Assembly (NCBI RefSeq): GCF_001506165.1 | Contig: NZ_CP011427.1 | Span: forward strand, 1,240,001-1,304,000 | Direction: 5' to 3' | Length of the DNA stretch: 64,000 nucleotides | DNA from: Pantoea vagans | Lineage (GTDB): Bacteria; Pseudomonadota; Gammaproteobacteria; Enterobacterales; Enterobacteriaceae | Shown: one piece after another, positions 30,757 to 39,523 of the stretch | Layout of the letters: the number at the start of each line of letters is the position of its first letter | How positions within the stretch are numbered: the stretch's first letter is position 1 | Position numbers and translations under genes: made by a program | Notes under the pieces: model-generated | Databases searched by the model: none | What the model saw: only the letters and a program-made list of their open reading frames with translations | What the model was told of the DNA's origin: nothing

Positions 30757-31809
30757 ATGACGGACATCGTACAGTTATTGGGCAAAGAAGCGGACACCCT
30801 TCTTCAACATCGCTGCATGACCATTCCAGCGGACAGCCTTTATTTACCCGGCGCGGATTATGTTGATCGTGTCATGATCGACAACAATCGTTCTCCTATC
30901 GTATTACGCAACATGCAAACGCTATACAACACCGGACGTCTGGCAGGGACCGGCTATTTGTCGATTTTGCCGGTCGACCAGGGTGTTGAACACTCTGCGG
31001 GTGCCTCATTTGCTGCTAATCCGGCCTATTTCGATCCCAGGAATATTGTTGAGCTGGCGATTGAAGCCGGCTGTAACTGTGTTGCGTCAACCTATGGCGT
31101 ATTGGCATCCGTGTCGCGCCGCTATGCGCACCGCATTCCGTTTATGGTCAAGCTCAACCATAACGAGACTCTGAGTTATCCGACCCAATATGACCAGACG
31201 CTGTATGCCAGCGTAGAGCAGGCATTCAACTTGGGTGCTGTCGCCGTTGGCGCAACCATCTACTTCGGCTCTGAGCAATCACGTCGTCAGATCGAAGAGA
31301 TCTCAGCGGCCTTTGAGCGCGCGCACGAACTCGGCATGGTGACGGTGCTGTGGGCGTATCTGCGTAACAATGATTTCAAGAAAGATGGCGTGGATTACCA
31401 TGCCAGCGCCGATTTAACAGGCCAGGCGAACCATTTGGCCGCCACCATTGGCGCGGATATCGTGAAGCAGAAAATGGCGGAGAATAATGGCGGTTACAAG
31501 GCAGTGAACTTCGGTCATACCGACGATCGGGTTTACAGCAAACTGACCACCGAGAACCCGATCGATCTGGTGCGCTACCAACTGGCGAATTGCTATATGG
31601 GACGTGCAGGGTTGATTAACTCCGGCGGTGCTTCGGCAGGGGCCACCGACGTGGCAGAGTCTGTGCGTACGGCGGTGATTAACAAACGTGCGGGCGGAAT
31701 GGGGCTGATTCTGGGCCGTAAGGCGTTTAAGAAGTCGCTGAAGGAAGGTGTGGAGTTGATTAATGCGGTGCAGGATGTCTATTTGTCGAAAGATGTGACT
31801 ATCGCGTAA
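30757..31809 (+). CDS. fbaB: Class I fructose-bisphosphate aldolase
   Basis: A 350-residue DhnA-type class I aldolase, the same length as E. coli FbaB. Conserved parts include [19 protein letters not shown] near 70, [23 protein letters not shown] and [15 protein letters not shown] near 235, the last holding the expected Schiff-base lysine. It cleaves fructose 1,6-bisphosphate during gluconeogenic growth. The start at 30757 follows CAGGAGTCAAC. A palindromic repeat lies after the stop. Confidence 0.97.
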   Translation: MTDIVQLLGKEADTLLQHRCMTIPADSLYLPGADYVDRVMIDNNRSPIVLRNMQTLYNTGRLAGTGYLSILPVDQGVEHSAGASFAANPAYFDPRNIVELAIEAGCNCVASTYGVLASVSRRYAHRIPFMVKLNHNETLSYPTQYDQTLYASVEQAFNLGAVAVGATIYFGSEQSRRQIEEISAAFERAHELGMVTVLWAYLRNNDFKKDGVDYHASADLTGQANHLAATIGADIVKQKMAENNGGYKAVNFGHTDDRVYSKLTTENPIDLVRYQLANCYMGRAGLINSGGASAGATDVAESVRTAVINKRAGGMGLILGRKAFKKSLKEGVELINAVQDVYLSKDVTIA

Positions 31810-31837
31810 TTAAACCTGGCTTACTGGCCATTTCGCT

Positions 31838-31902
31838 GGCGGGCAGTGCGCGTCCTTGGTCACATACTGATGTATGCTCCCAAGGCCTGTGCGCTGGCCG
31901 CC
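31838..31902. repeat. 65-bp long imperfect palindrome between fbaB and the GntR gene
   Basis: GGCGGGCAGTGCGCGTCCTT...CACATAC, TGAT, then GTATG...AAGGCCTGTGCGCTGGCCGCC form a nearly continuous hairpin. The gene ends converge here, so it may act as a bidirectional terminator. It differs from the GTAG-footed REP family in the window. Confidence 0.7.
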
Positions 31903-31909
31903 CCAAAAC

Positions 31910-32596
31910 CTATGGCGCTTCAAACCACTCGCTATTGCGTTCAGCTATTGGCGTGATGGTCAAAATCATCTCTTGCAGATGGCGGCGCATGGCGCTTTCT
32001 GCGGCCTCAACGTCTTTGGCTTTCAACGCGCAATAGATATCTTCATGCTGCTGGATCAAACTTTCCGGCGGGGATACTTCACTCAGCGTCAGGAAGCGCA
32101 CACGGTCCATGGTGGCTTTGATATTCTCCACCGTCTCCCATGCCAGCAGGCAGTTAATCCCTTCGGCTATCAGACGGTGAAATTCATCGTCCAGAGTTAA
32201 AAATGCCTGGCTGTCCTGGCGCTCTGCGGCTAAGCGTTGTAACTGAAGATTATGCTCCAGCGCCATCAGTCCCGTGGGGCCCATCTCCAGTGCCGCACGA
32301 CGCACCACGGCGATTTCAACCGCTTCACGGATAAAGCGCCCATCCGCCACGCGCTGTGCAGAAATTTTGCGCACGAAAGTGCCACGCTGCGGCAGCACTT
32401 GAACCAGACCAGCTTCCGCCAGCTTGATAAAGGCCTCGCGCACCGGCTGGCGCGACACGTTAAAGCGCGCGGACACCTCTTTTTCCGACAGCAATGAGCC
32501 CGGATGAATGGCGCAGGTCACGATATCTTTGCGCAAATAGCGATAGATCTGCTGATTGACGGGTTCGCTGGTGGTTATGGTATAGGCAATCGACAT
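31910..32596 (-). CDS. GntR/FadR-family regulator, RspR (YdfH) type
   Basis: A 228-residue regulator. Residues 10-75 form the winged helix with PVNQQIYRYLRKDIV, SEKEVSARFNVSRQPVREAFIKL and QRGTFVRKIS, very close to E. coli RspR/YdfH. The C-terminal FCD domain (about 85-215) has LDDEFHRLI and HLQEM with the likely metal-binding residues. RspR represses rspAB in E. coli. Here it lies at the end of a co-directional set with ydfI-, MFS- and rspB-like genes, which supports the same role. Confidence 0.88.
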   Translation of the reverse strand: MSIAYTITTSEPVNQQIYRYLRKDIVTCAIHPGSLLSEKEVSARFNVSRQPVREAFIKLAEAGLVQVLPQRGTFVRKISAQRVADGRFIREAVEIAVVRRAALEMGPTGLMALEHNLQLQRLAAERQDSQAFLTLDDEFHRLIAEGINCLLAWETVENIKATMDRVRFLTLSEVSPPESLIQQHEDIYCALKAKDVEAAESAMRRHLQEMILTITPIAERNSEWFEAP

Positions 32597-32615
32597 GCAG
32601 CAATATCCGTATTAC

Positions 32616-32633
32616 GGCTGGCGCAAGCCAGCC
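32616..32633. other. Short stem-loop between ydfI-like and rspR-like genes
   Basis: GGCTGGC and GCCAGCC pair over 7 bp with loop GCAA, in the 98-base gap. There is no T-tract. It could reduce transcription into the regulator gene or stabilise the upstream message. Confidence 0.4.
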
Positions 32634-32694
32634 CGATGAGAAAGGTTCAGTCTAATCAGCACGCTGCATCTGCGCTACACATTTGTGAAGGCGC

Positions 32695-34155
32695 TTATGC
32701 CTGTGCCACCAAGGCATGTACAGTAGCGCGTGCGCCCTGCTTCGCAAGTTGCTGATAGAGTTCTGTGACGCGTGCAACAAAGGCGCTGTGGTGCAGCAGA
32801 TCATCGCCGAATACGGCTTTCAGGCCGATAAGCGCTTTTACGCGTTCTGAGCCATCTTCACTGTGAGCCACAATGCTCGCCAACTGCTCTTTCAGCGGAT
32901 CGCGAATCTCAATCGGCTGACCTTGCTCATCCACGCCGCTGACATAACGCATCCAGCCCGCGACACCCAGCAGCAGATAATCGCATGAGGTGCCATTACG
33001 CAGATGCCAGCGCACGCTGTCCAGCATGCGCTGCGGCAGCTTCTGAGTGCCATCGGTCGCGATTTGATAAGTGCGATGCTTAATGGCGCGATTTTCGTAA
33101 CGCGCAATCAGTGAATCAGCGTAGGCCACTAAGTCTACGCCTTGCGTACGCAGCGTCGGAGCCTGATCTTGCAGCATCAACGCGCGCGCTGCCGTGCGGA
33201 AATGGGCATCGGCCATGCAATCGCTGATGTGTTCATACCCTGCCAGGAAACCGAGGTAAGCCAGGAATGAGTGGCTGCCATTCAGCATACGCAGCTTCAT
33301 CTCTTCGAACGGCAGTACGTCACTGACCAGTTCCGCGCCAGCATTTTCCCAGGCAGGACGGCCACTCACGAAGTTATCTTCAATCACCCACTGGAAGAAC
33401 GGCTCGGCTTCGACAGCAACAGGGTCGCTGCTGCCCAGGCGAGCTTCCAACGCGTCAAACGCGGCATCGGTCATCGCGGGCACAATGCGGTCGACCATGG
33501 TGGAAGGGAAGGTGATATGTGCGTGAATGTACTCGGCCAGTTCAGGGCTGTGGCGTTCTGCCAGTTGCGTGATGACATTACGAGTCACGTGACCATTTTC
33601 CGGCATGTTGTCACAGGACATCACGCTGAATGGGGGAAGATGGCGGGCGCGACGGCGAATAATGGCGGCCAGAATCAGCCCCGGCAGCGAGCGCGGCTGC
33701 TCCGGATTTTCGAGGTCATGCACGATATCGGGATGATCAGGGTTGAGCTTGCCGCTCGACGGCATATAGCAATAGCCTTTCTCGGTGGCGGTCATCGAGA
33801 CGATGGCGACGTCAGGCTGACTCATGGCTTCAATCACCGCATCAATACCGTCGCCCTTGCCGTGCAGCGCTTGTGTCACCACGCCAATCACGCGGGTATT
33901 AAGGCTGTCATCCGCCATCTCGGTCACGGTGTAGAGTAAGTCTTGCTGGCGCAGAGCCTGAATCAGTGCACCGCTGTTGAGATTGACTTCGCAGTAGCCC
34001 CAGTCACTCCCCTGCGCAGCCAGCTTATCGGTGGCGAGGGCCTGATGGGCGCGATGGAAGGCACCAAAGCCGATATGCACCATGCGGGTTTTTAACTGGC
34101 TACGGTCATAAGCGGGGCGTTGGACGTCGGCGGGAAGGCGATCAAGCTCTAACAT
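32695..34155 (-). CDS. Mannitol dehydrogenase family oxidoreductase (YdfI/UxuB-like)
   Basis: A 486-residue long-chain polyol dehydrogenase. The N-terminal Rossmann motif is MVHIGFGAFHRAHQ near residue 27. The catalytic signature K-x4-N-x2-H (Lys287, Asn292, His295) is in MKLRMLNGSHSFLAYLG. CDNMPENGH and FPSTMVDRIVP are conserved. It closely resembles E. coli YdfI, the gene beside rspAB, and resembles fructuronate reductase UxuB and MtlD. The likely reaction is NAD-dependent oxidation of a sugar acid or alditol. The start at 34155 follows AAAGGAATTCCT. Confidence 0.88.
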   Translation of the reverse strand: MLELDRLPADVQRPAYDRSQLKTRMVHIGFGAFHRAHQALATDKLAAQGSDWGYCEVNLNSGALIQALRQQDLLYTVTEMADDSLNTRVIGVVTQALHGKGDGIDAVIEAMSQPDVAIVSMTATEKGYCYMPSSGKLNPDHPDIVHDLENPEQPRSLPGLILAAIIRRRARHLPPFSVMSCDNMPENGHVTRNVITQLAERHSPELAEYIHAHITFPSTMVDRIVPAMTDAAFDALEARLGSSDPVAVEAEPFFQWVIEDNFVSGRPAWENAGAELVSDVLPFEEMKLRMLNGSHSFLAYLGFLAGYEHISDCMADAHFRTAARALMLQDQAPTLRTQGVDLVAYADSLIARYENRAIKHRTYQIATDGTQKLPQRMLDSVRWHLRNGTSCDYLLLGVAGWMRYVSGVDEQGQPIEIRDPLKEQLASIVAHSEDGSERVKALIGLKAVFGDDLLHHSAFVARVTELYQQLAKQGARATVHALVAQA

Positions 34156-34207
34156 AGGAATTCCTTTTAGCAAATGGGGCGCTGAGCGCCCCATTATGGT
34201 CAAACTG

Positions 34208-35491
34208 TTAAGCGGAGACGGGTTTATCTGCGGTCTTTGGGCTGCGAATCACAAACAGCACTAACATCGCGCCAATCCCGGCAACACAGCCCGCCAGAAT
34301 AAACGCACTGTCGAATTTACCGGTGTGCTGCACGATATAGCCGGTGACAATCGGGCCGACAATTCCGGACAGGCTGCCGATTAAATGGATAAAGCCACTA
34401 ATACTACCCACACGGCTTTTGTGCACCACGTCCTGAATAATCGCCCAGTAAATTGCGCCGGTGATGTAGAGGAAGAAGATGGAGATCGACATCATGATCA
34501 CCGCCGAATTCACTTCTTTAATGGTACCCGCCAGCGCCACACAAATCGCTGCCGCAAGCAGTGACACGACCAACACAATCTTGCGCGATAGCAGCAATTT
34601 TCCGGTGATATTAAAGATTTTATCCGAAATCCAACCACCCAATGCCAGGCCAACGAAGCCCACAATCCACGGGATCATGGTGGTGATACTCATGGATTTA
34701 ATATCCAGGCCATGCGCCTGCACCAGATACGCCGGGAACCAGCTCAGGAAGAAGAACAAGATGTAGTTGTAGCAGAAGAAGGCAAATGCGGTCACCAGGA
34801 TAATCGGCTGGCGCAGGTAGTAGCCCATGCCGTGCGCTTTGCCTGAAGGATCGATCACATCGGCAGGCTCTTCCGCTTTCAGTTTTTCGACCAGAGCGCG
34901 TTCTTCAGCTGACACTTTTTTGCTGCGAGCCGGGTTATCTGCCGCGAAGAAGAACCACAGACCCATCCACACCAGACCAATCACGCAGATCACCACGAAC
35001 GCCGGACGCCAGCCAAATGACAGGGCCAGATAGCCGACAATCGGGCCCGCGACTGCACCACCCAGAGGGGAACCGGCACTGAGCAAGCCCATGGCGGTTG
35101 CGGCCTGTTTTTTCGGGAACCAGCCGTTGATGGCCTTGTTCGCCGAGGCGCAAATCGGACCTTCCGCCATGCCGAACAGCACGCGCAGAATCATCATCGA
35201 CCAGAAGCCAGTGGCCAGCGCGGTCATGCCGCAGAACAGCGACCACATGCCGACTGCGGTGCCCAGCACGATGGTCGGGCCGAATTTATCGGTCGCCAGG
35301 CCACCAATAAAGTTAAACAGCGCATAGCCAAAGAAGAAACTCCCGAAAATCATGCCGAACTGCTCGGCGTTGATCATCAGATCTTTTTCCACCAGCGGTA
35401 CAGTCAGGGACAGGGCAATACGATCGAGGTAGTTGAACATATAAACCAGGAATAACAGCAGTACGAGGGTCCAGCGTAGGTTCTTAAGCAT
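34208..35491 (-). CDS. MFS anion:cation symporter (hexuronate/aldarate type)
   Basis: A 427-residue MFS transporter of the ACS family (GudP/GarP/ExuT/DgoT type), with about 12 hydrophobic helices. The N-terminal MFNYLDRIALSLTVPLVEKDL motif and LFGMAEGPICASANKAINGWFP are characteristic. It probably imports an acidic sugar by proton symport. It lies between the rspB-like and ydfI-like genes, so its substrate is probably what those dehydrogenases process. E. coli YdfJ at the rsp locus is a different MFS subfamily. Confidence 0.88.
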   Translation of the reverse strand: MLKNLRWTLVLLLFLVYMFNYLDRIALSLTVPLVEKDLMINAEQFGMIFGSFFFGYALFNFIGGLATDKFGPTIVLGTAVGMWSLFCGMTALATGFWSMMILRVLFGMAEGPICASANKAINGWFPKKQAATAMGLLSAGSPLGGAVAGPIVGYLALSFGWRPAFVVICVIGLVWMGLWFFFAADNPARSKKVSAEERALVEKLKAEEPADVIDPSGKAHGMGYYLRQPIILVTAFAFFCYNYILFFFLSWFPAYLVQAHGLDIKSMSITTMIPWIVGFVGLALGGWISDKIFNITGKLLLSRKIVLVVSLLAAAICVALAGTIKEVNSAVIMMSISIFFLYITGAIYWAIIQDVVHKSRVGSISGFIHLIGSLSGIVGPIVTGYIVQHTGKFDSAFILAGCVAGIGAMLVLFVIRSPKTADKPVSA

Positions 35492-35571
35492 ACAAACTCC
35501 GACCTAATAGTTTTTCTAGTTTTGCCGGCGGGTACGCACCGGCATTAAGGACACCTGGTGTGAAGATTAAC

Positions 35572-36582
35572 TCAACCCATTTGGAGAATCACTTTGCAGC
35601 AGGTACGGGGATCTTTTTCAAACAACGTCATGGCACGTTCAATCTCTGCGAGTGGGAAATAGTGCGTGACCAGTTTTTCAGGCTGGATCAGGCCTTTTTC
35701 CATCCACTCAATGACCTGCGGGAAACGATTACTGTTGAGGCGCGAGGTAAACAGCGATAACTCTTTGCTGGTCAACGCTTGCTGCGTGATGCTGCAAGGC
35801 TCGCCAGAGAAGCCAAGTAGCCCGATACGTGCCGCCGGGGAGGCAAGGGCAGCAGATTCGGCCAAAATAGAAGGATGGCAGGCAGCATCGATAATCAGCG
35901 TGGGCTGAATGCCTTCCAGCTGGGCTGCCAGTGGGATCTCGCTGTTATTGAATACGCGGTCAGCGCCATTTTCCTGTGCCAGTGCCAGACGCTCTGGCAG
36001 ACGGTCGACCACCAGCACCTGTGCCACGCCATAAACGCCTTTCAGCACCTGAATCGCGGTCAACCCCATCGGTCCTGCGCCATAAATCAGTGCCACATCG
36101 TTTGGCTGAGGTTTCAGGAAAGCGGTGATGTTCGCGGCGATGGTAAAGGGTTCAACCATGCTGGCGAGTTTGTCTGGAATAGCGGTGGGCAGACGGAAAG
36201 CATTTTTAGCCGGGGCAACGGCAAACTCACTGAAGCCGCCATCACGATGCACACCAATCACCTGCAATTCTTTGCAGACGTTAGGGCGCCCGATGGAGCA
36301 GGGATAGCAGTGACCGCAGCTGACCACGGGATCAACGGCCACGCGCTCCCCGATGCGAGCGGCATCAACACCGTCGCCTACCGCATCAATCAGGCCAAAG
36401 AACTCATGGCCAATGACGCGCGGATATTTGGCAAACGGATTATGACCATGCCAGATATGCACATCAGAACCGCAGATGCTGGCAAACTGCACTTTGACAC
36501 GCACTTCACCCGCGGCCGGTGCTGGCAGGGGACGGTCTGCTAAAACGAGTTCACCCGGTTGTTCAATTACGACACTTTTCAT
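35572..36582 (-). CDS. rspB: Zinc-dependent dehydrogenase RspB-like
   Basis: A 336-residue medium-chain zinc dehydrogenase very close to E. coli RspB. The catalytic zinc site is ICGSDVH near residue 38 with GHEFFG; the structural zinc cysteines are in CGHCYPCSIGRPNVC near 89-103. VYGAGPMGLTAIQ-like nucleotide-binding residues are near 168. It probably oxidises a sugar acid such as an aldonate. The second ATG (36582) is used because AGGAG lies 6 bases upstream; the ATG at 36585 would leave only 3 bases. It is the first gene of the four-gene set. Confidence 0.88.
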   Translation of the reverse strand: MKSVVIEQPGELVLADRPLPAPAAGEVRVKVQFASICGSDVHIWHGHNPFAKYPRVIGHEFFGLIDAVGDGVDAARIGERVAVDPVVSCGHCYPCSIGRPNVCKELQVIGVHRDGGFSEFAVAPAKNAFRLPTAIPDKLASMVEPFTIAANITAFLKPQPNDVALIYGAGPMGLTAIQVLKGVYGVAQVLVVDRLPERLALAQENGADRVFNNSEIPLAAQLEGIQPTLIIDAACHPSILAESAALASPAARIGLLGFSGEPCSITQQALTSKELSLFTSRLNSNRFPQVIEWMEKGLIQPEKLVTHYFPLAEIERAMTLFEKDPRTCCKVILQMG

Positions 36583-36663
36583 CATTTACTCCTGGCCGGC
36601 GCGGACGTTAAACGGTGCTGCTGGCATTAACGGGAAAGCAATGATGAAAAAATACGCTTACCA

Positions 36664-36709
36664 ATACTACCATACAAGTCGGCGTTAAAGAGTTGTGAAG
36701 GCAGTCACA
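36664..36709 (-). promoter_or_regulatory. rsp-like operon promoter region with CRP site
   Basis: TGTGACTGCCTTCACA (36694-36709, read on the - strand) matches all ten conserved CRP bases. TATGGT (36669-36674) or TAGTAT (36664-36669) is a possible -10, placing the CRP centre near -40 to -44. The same segment, TTGTATGGTAGTATTGG, may hold the GntR-type operator, but its symmetry is weak. cAMP-CRP activation is likely. Confidence 0.65.
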
Positions 36710-36767
36710 GAGCGAAGAGGTAACCAGAGGATCGGTGAGGTAAGTAAACAGGGTAAATCGCAGGCAT

Positions 36768-36795
36768 AAAAAAAGCAGCCTTATAGGCTGCTCTT
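36768..36795 (-). terminator. Rho-independent terminator of tRNA-Asn
   Basis: Read on the - strand, AGCAGCC and GGCTGCT pair around loop TATAA, followed by a T run. It starts 13 bases past the tRNA 3' end. Confidence 0.9.
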
Positions 36796-36805
36796 TTCAA
36801 GAATT

Positions 36806-36881
36806 TGGCTCCTCTGACTGGACTCGAACCAGTGACATACGGATTAACAGTCCGCCGTTCTACCGACTGAACTACAGAGGA
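36806..36881 (-). tRNA. tRNA-Asn (GTT anticodon)
   Basis: A 76-nt cloverleaf on the - strand beginning TCCTCTGTAGTTCAG and ending GAGGAGCCA, with the 3' CCA encoded. The anticodon loop CTGTTAA carries GTT, and the T loop is GGTTCGAGTCC. It matches E. coli tRNA-Asn almost exactly. Confidence 0.98.
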
Positions 36882-36900
36882 ATTGTTTGGAACGGGGCGC

Positions 36901-36929
36901 ATAGTAACGAGCAGGCTCGGGCTTGTCAA
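36901..36929 (-). promoter_or_regulatory. tRNA-Asn promoter
   Basis: TTGACA (36924-36929) and TACTAT (36901-36906), read on the - strand, are 17 bp apart. A GC-rich discriminator GCGCCCC follows the -10, typical of stringently controlled stable-RNA promoters. The predicted start is about 13 bases before the mature tRNA. Confidence 0.9.
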
Positions 36930-37028
36930 AGCCCTTTTTCATAATTTATTCCGACTGCTGAATAAAGCGTCAATTCCTGCGCCTGAGTGGCTGCCAGAGT
37001 GCGAACTCGCACACAATCTGAACCTCAT

Positions 37029-37044
37029 TGTGATCCATGTCACC
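37029..37044 (+). promoter_or_regulatory. Candidate CRP site upstream of Gfo/Idh gene
   Basis: TGTGATCCATGTCACC matches nine of ten conserved CRP bases. It is about 145 bases before the start codon. The promoter itself is not clear (TCTGAT at 37065-37070 is a weak -10 at class II distance). Confidence 0.5.
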
Positions 37045-37189
37045 AATCGTATGCAAAATTACATTCTGATTTGTCGGTTTTGTCAGATACCTCGCATGTA
37101 TGATCACAGATATTTCATTTCGCCGTTGTGGGCTGAAAAAGCGAAACATATATTCCAGATCAATTTCCATCCATAACGCCAGGTGCAGC

Positions 37190-38311
37190 ATGAACAAAGT
37201 CAGAATCGGTATGATCGGCAGTGGTTACATTGGTCGTTGTCACGCAATTGCTTACGCTCAGGCACCGACGGTGTTTGCGCTGAAAGGGGAAATCGTGCGG
37301 GAAATGCTGGCGGAGGTAAACCCGGAGCTGGCAGCAAAGCAAGCCGCAACCTTTGGCTTTGCACGTTCAACGGGTGACTGGCATGAGCTGGTGCGCGACC
37401 CCAACATTGATGTAGTCGATATTTGTGCGCCTAACTTCCTGCATAAAGAGATGGCGCTGGAAGCGATTCGCCACGGTAAGCATGTCTATTCAGAGAAGCC
37501 GCTGTCACTGTCGGTGGCGGATGCCGAAGAGATGGTGCAGGCTGCCGAGAAAGCGGGCGTGAAAACCCTGGTCGGCTTTAACTATATGAAAAACCCGACC
37601 AGCCAACTGGCGCGTGAAATCATTGCGCGTGGTGAAATTGGTGACGTGGTGCACTTCTACGGTACGCACAACGAAGATTATCTGGCGCGTCCAGAAACCC
37701 CGCTGGACTGGCACTGTCAGAAAGCACTGGCCGGATTAGGGGCGTTGGGCGATCTGGCGGCGCATATTGTGAATATGGCGCACTACCTGGTGGGCGATAT
37801 CGAAGAAGTCAGCGGCGATATGATGACGGTGATTAAGCAGCGTCCCGATCCCAAAGACCCTTCGCGCCTGCTGCCGGTGGAAAACGAGGATCAGGCCAGT
37901 GCGCTGCTGCGCTTTAAAAACGGCGCACACGGCGTGTTTGAAACCTCACGTATCGCCTGTGGCAGCAAAATGGGCCTGACCTATGTCGTGACCGGTACCA
38001 AAGGCACGCTGCGTTACACCCAGGAGCGCATGGCAGAGCTGGAACTGTATATCCATGATGAACCGGCAGGACGTCAGGGCTTCAAAACCATTCTTACCGG
38101 ACCTGCGCACCCTGATTACGCTAACTTCTGTGTCTCAGCCGGTCACGGCATTGGCTTTAACGATCAGAAAACCGTGGAGATCCGCGATTTGATCAATGGC
38201 ATTGCGGCAGGCGACCGCATGTGGCCCGATTTCGCGGAAGGCTTGCAGGTGCAGAAGGTGCTGGAAGCGGTAGCGGTGTCAGCGGCAGAACGCCGTTGGA
38301 TGACGGTGTAA
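37190..38311 (+). CDS. Gfo/Idh/MocA-family oxidoreductase
   Basis: A 373-residue NAD(P)-dependent oxidoreductase. The N-terminal Rossmann motif is IGMIGSGYIGRCHA, the conserved YSEKPLSLS with the EKP lysine is near residue 103, and the C-terminal alpha/beta domain follows. Probable substrates are inositols or sugars, but the specific one cannot be assigned. The start at 37190 follows CAGGTGCAGC; a longer frame from 37100 is unsupported. It is divergent from tRNA-Asn and the rsp-like operon and followed by a REP pair. Confidence 0.85.
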   Translation: MNKVRIGMIGSGYIGRCHAIAYAQAPTVFALKGEIVREMLAEVNPELAAKQAATFGFARSTGDWHELVRDPNIDVVDICAPNFLHKEMALEAIRHGKHVYSEKPLSLSVADAEEMVQAAEKAGVKTLVGFNYMKNPTSQLAREIIARGEIGDVVHFYGTHNEDYLARPETPLDWHCQKALAGLGALGDLAAHIVNMAHYLVGDIEEVSGDMMTVIKQRPDPKDPSRLLPVENEDQASALLRFKNGAHGVFETSRIACGSKMGLTYVVTGTKGTLRYTQERMAELELYIHDEPAGRQGFKTILTGPAHPDYANFCVSAGHGIGFNDQKTVEIRDLINGIAAGDRMWPDFAEGLQVQKVLEAVAVSAAERRWMTV

Positions 38312-38317
38312 AAAAAT

Positions 38318-38386
38318 GGGTCGCCATGAATGGCGACCCTACGAATACAGAACCGAACCCTTGTAGGGTGCGCATTTATGCGCACC
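38318..38386. repeat. Inverted pair of GTAG-footed REP palindromes, GGGTCGCC/GGTGCGC type
   Basis: GGGTCGCCAT-GA-ATGGCGACCC, a perfect palindrome with its CTAC foot, and GTAGGGTGCGCAT-TT-ATGCGCACC face each other across a spacer. The stems differ from the GTAGCGG copies but keep the GTAG foot and an ATTNAT-type centre. The pair lies between the Gfo/Idh gene and yegS. Confidence 0.85.
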
Positions 38387-38392
38387 AGGTCA

Positions 38393-39292
38393 CTAAGCCA
38401 GTAGCGGACACTGTGGTGGCAATCGGCAGCTCAACGCGCCGGGCATCACCTCAATCTCGAACTCGCTGCCGGTCAGCGGTTCACCATCCAGATTAAAGGT
38501 CATCTCGTGCGGTGAGCGGATAGTTAATGACTGCAACTGCGCGGTGGTGATATTCGGATTCTCATCATTACGCGTCAGCGAATGCAGCAGAGTCGGTAGC
38601 AACTCCTGCGCGGTGACGATGCTGAGATTCAGTTGCCCATCATTGATCAGCGCCTCCGGGCACAGCTTCTGCCCACCGCCTGCCTGACGGCCATTACCGA
38701 TGCCAATCACCAGCGCATCACCTTGCCAGTTAAAGCCAGGACCGCTGATCTCACAGCTGTCGGGTTTCAACGCATCGACTCGCATCAAACCGTGAATAAA
38801 GTAGGAGACGCCGCCCAGTGCAGATTTCAGCTTCTCCGGGGTTTCGGTGGTAATGCGTGTGCCGAAACCTCCGGTCGCCATATTGATGAAGTAGCGATCG
38901 CCATTGACGCGGGCTAAATCAATTGCGCTGGCTTTGCCTAACACAGCAAGACGCAGCGCCGGTTCCATTTCGGGCGGAATGCCGACGCTGGTGGCAAAAT
39001 CATTGGCGGTACCCAACGGCAAAATGCCCAGTGCGGGACGTTTTTCAGCGTCGATGGCGGCCAGAGCCGCGGCAATTTCATTGATGGTGCCATCGCCACC
39101 GCCCGCCACCACGGTTTCAGCTTGCAGGTCTACCGCTTCTTGAACATAACGGTCGCCGTCACCTTTTTCCCAGGTGACACGCACCGCCAGATTGAAACCT
39201 TCATCTCGCAGCGTATTCACCGCCGCGCGCAAATCTTCATTACCAGCACCTTTACCATTGAGGATCAGCAGGGTGAGCGGTTTGTTTTGCAT
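38393..39292 (-). CDS. yegS: Lipid kinase YegS
   Basis: A 299-residue diacylglycerol-kinase-type protein, the same length as E. coli YegS. The nucleotide motif [14 protein letters not shown] is near residue 66, with [16 protein letters not shown] near 95 and [15 protein letters not shown] near 150. [12 protein letters not shown] NLDGEPLTG near 270 is the family's metal and catalytic region. It phosphorylates lipids; phosphatidylglycerol kinase activity has been reported for the E. coli protein. The start at 39292 follows AAGGAACTGATT; extra upstream codons are discarded. Confidence 0.95.
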   Translation of the reverse strand: MQNKPLTLLILNGKGAGNEDLRAAVNTLRDEGFNLAVRVTWEKGDGDRYVQEAVDLQAETVVAGGGDGTINEIAAALAAIDAEKRPALGILPLGTANDFATSVGIPPEMEPALRLAVLGKASAIDLARVNGDRYFINMATGGFGTRITTETPEKLKSALGGVSYFIHGLMRVDALKPDSCEISGPGFNWQGDALVIGIGNGRQAGGGQKLCPEALINDGQLNLSIVTAQELLPTLLHSLTRNDENPNITTAQLQSLTIRSPHEMTFNLDGEPLTGSEFEIEVMPGALSCRLPPQCPLLA

Positions 39293-39365
39293 AATCAGTT
39301 CCTTGAGGCGAAAAACGATGCAGTGGTTATAGCATAGCTGGGCGGGGAACTTTATCGGCGGGCGA

Positions 39366-39454
39366 CGAAAAAAGAAAACCCGCACGGGGGAGCCGGGCGG
39401 GTGAATGAGGTGGTTCCTGGTACTACCTGCTGTTTATTGTTACTCGTTAGCAGC
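39366..39454 (-). ncRNA. cyaR: CyaR small regulatory RNA (with its terminator)
   Basis: On the - strand the RNA begins GCTGCTAACG and contains GTACCAGGAACCACCTC (39407-39423), identical to the conserved seed region of E. coli CyaR. The last part is a terminator with stem ACCCGC/GCGGGT (39378-39383 with 39397-39402) and a T-rich end (to 39367). The length is about 89 nt versus 87 in E. coli. It lies just downstream of yegQ, the same position as in E. coli. CyaR is an Hfq-dependent RNA that represses ompX, luxS, nadE and other messages. Confidence 0.92.
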
Positions 39455-39461
39455 AGGCAGG

Positions 39462-39504
39462 ATTCTAAAGCGAGGCGCAGCGGCGGTCTGTGATCCTGTT
39501 CTAA
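39462..39504 (-). promoter_or_regulatory. cyaR promoter: CRP site and -10
   Basis: TGTGATCCTGTTCTAA (39489-39504, + strand) is a CRP site with one perfect half. TAGAAT (- strand, 39467-39462) is the -10. The distance from the CRP centre to the predicted start (about 39455) is about -41.5, a class II arrangement, as in E. coli. The site lies between the yegQ stop (39524) and cyaR. Confidence 0.8.
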
Positions 39505-39523
39505 CTTCGCTGCATTCTTTTCA

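Noticed and set aside
36806..36881. tRNA-Asn as an integration site of a genomic island
   Set aside because: No integrase gene and no repeat of the tRNA 3' end are visible in the window.
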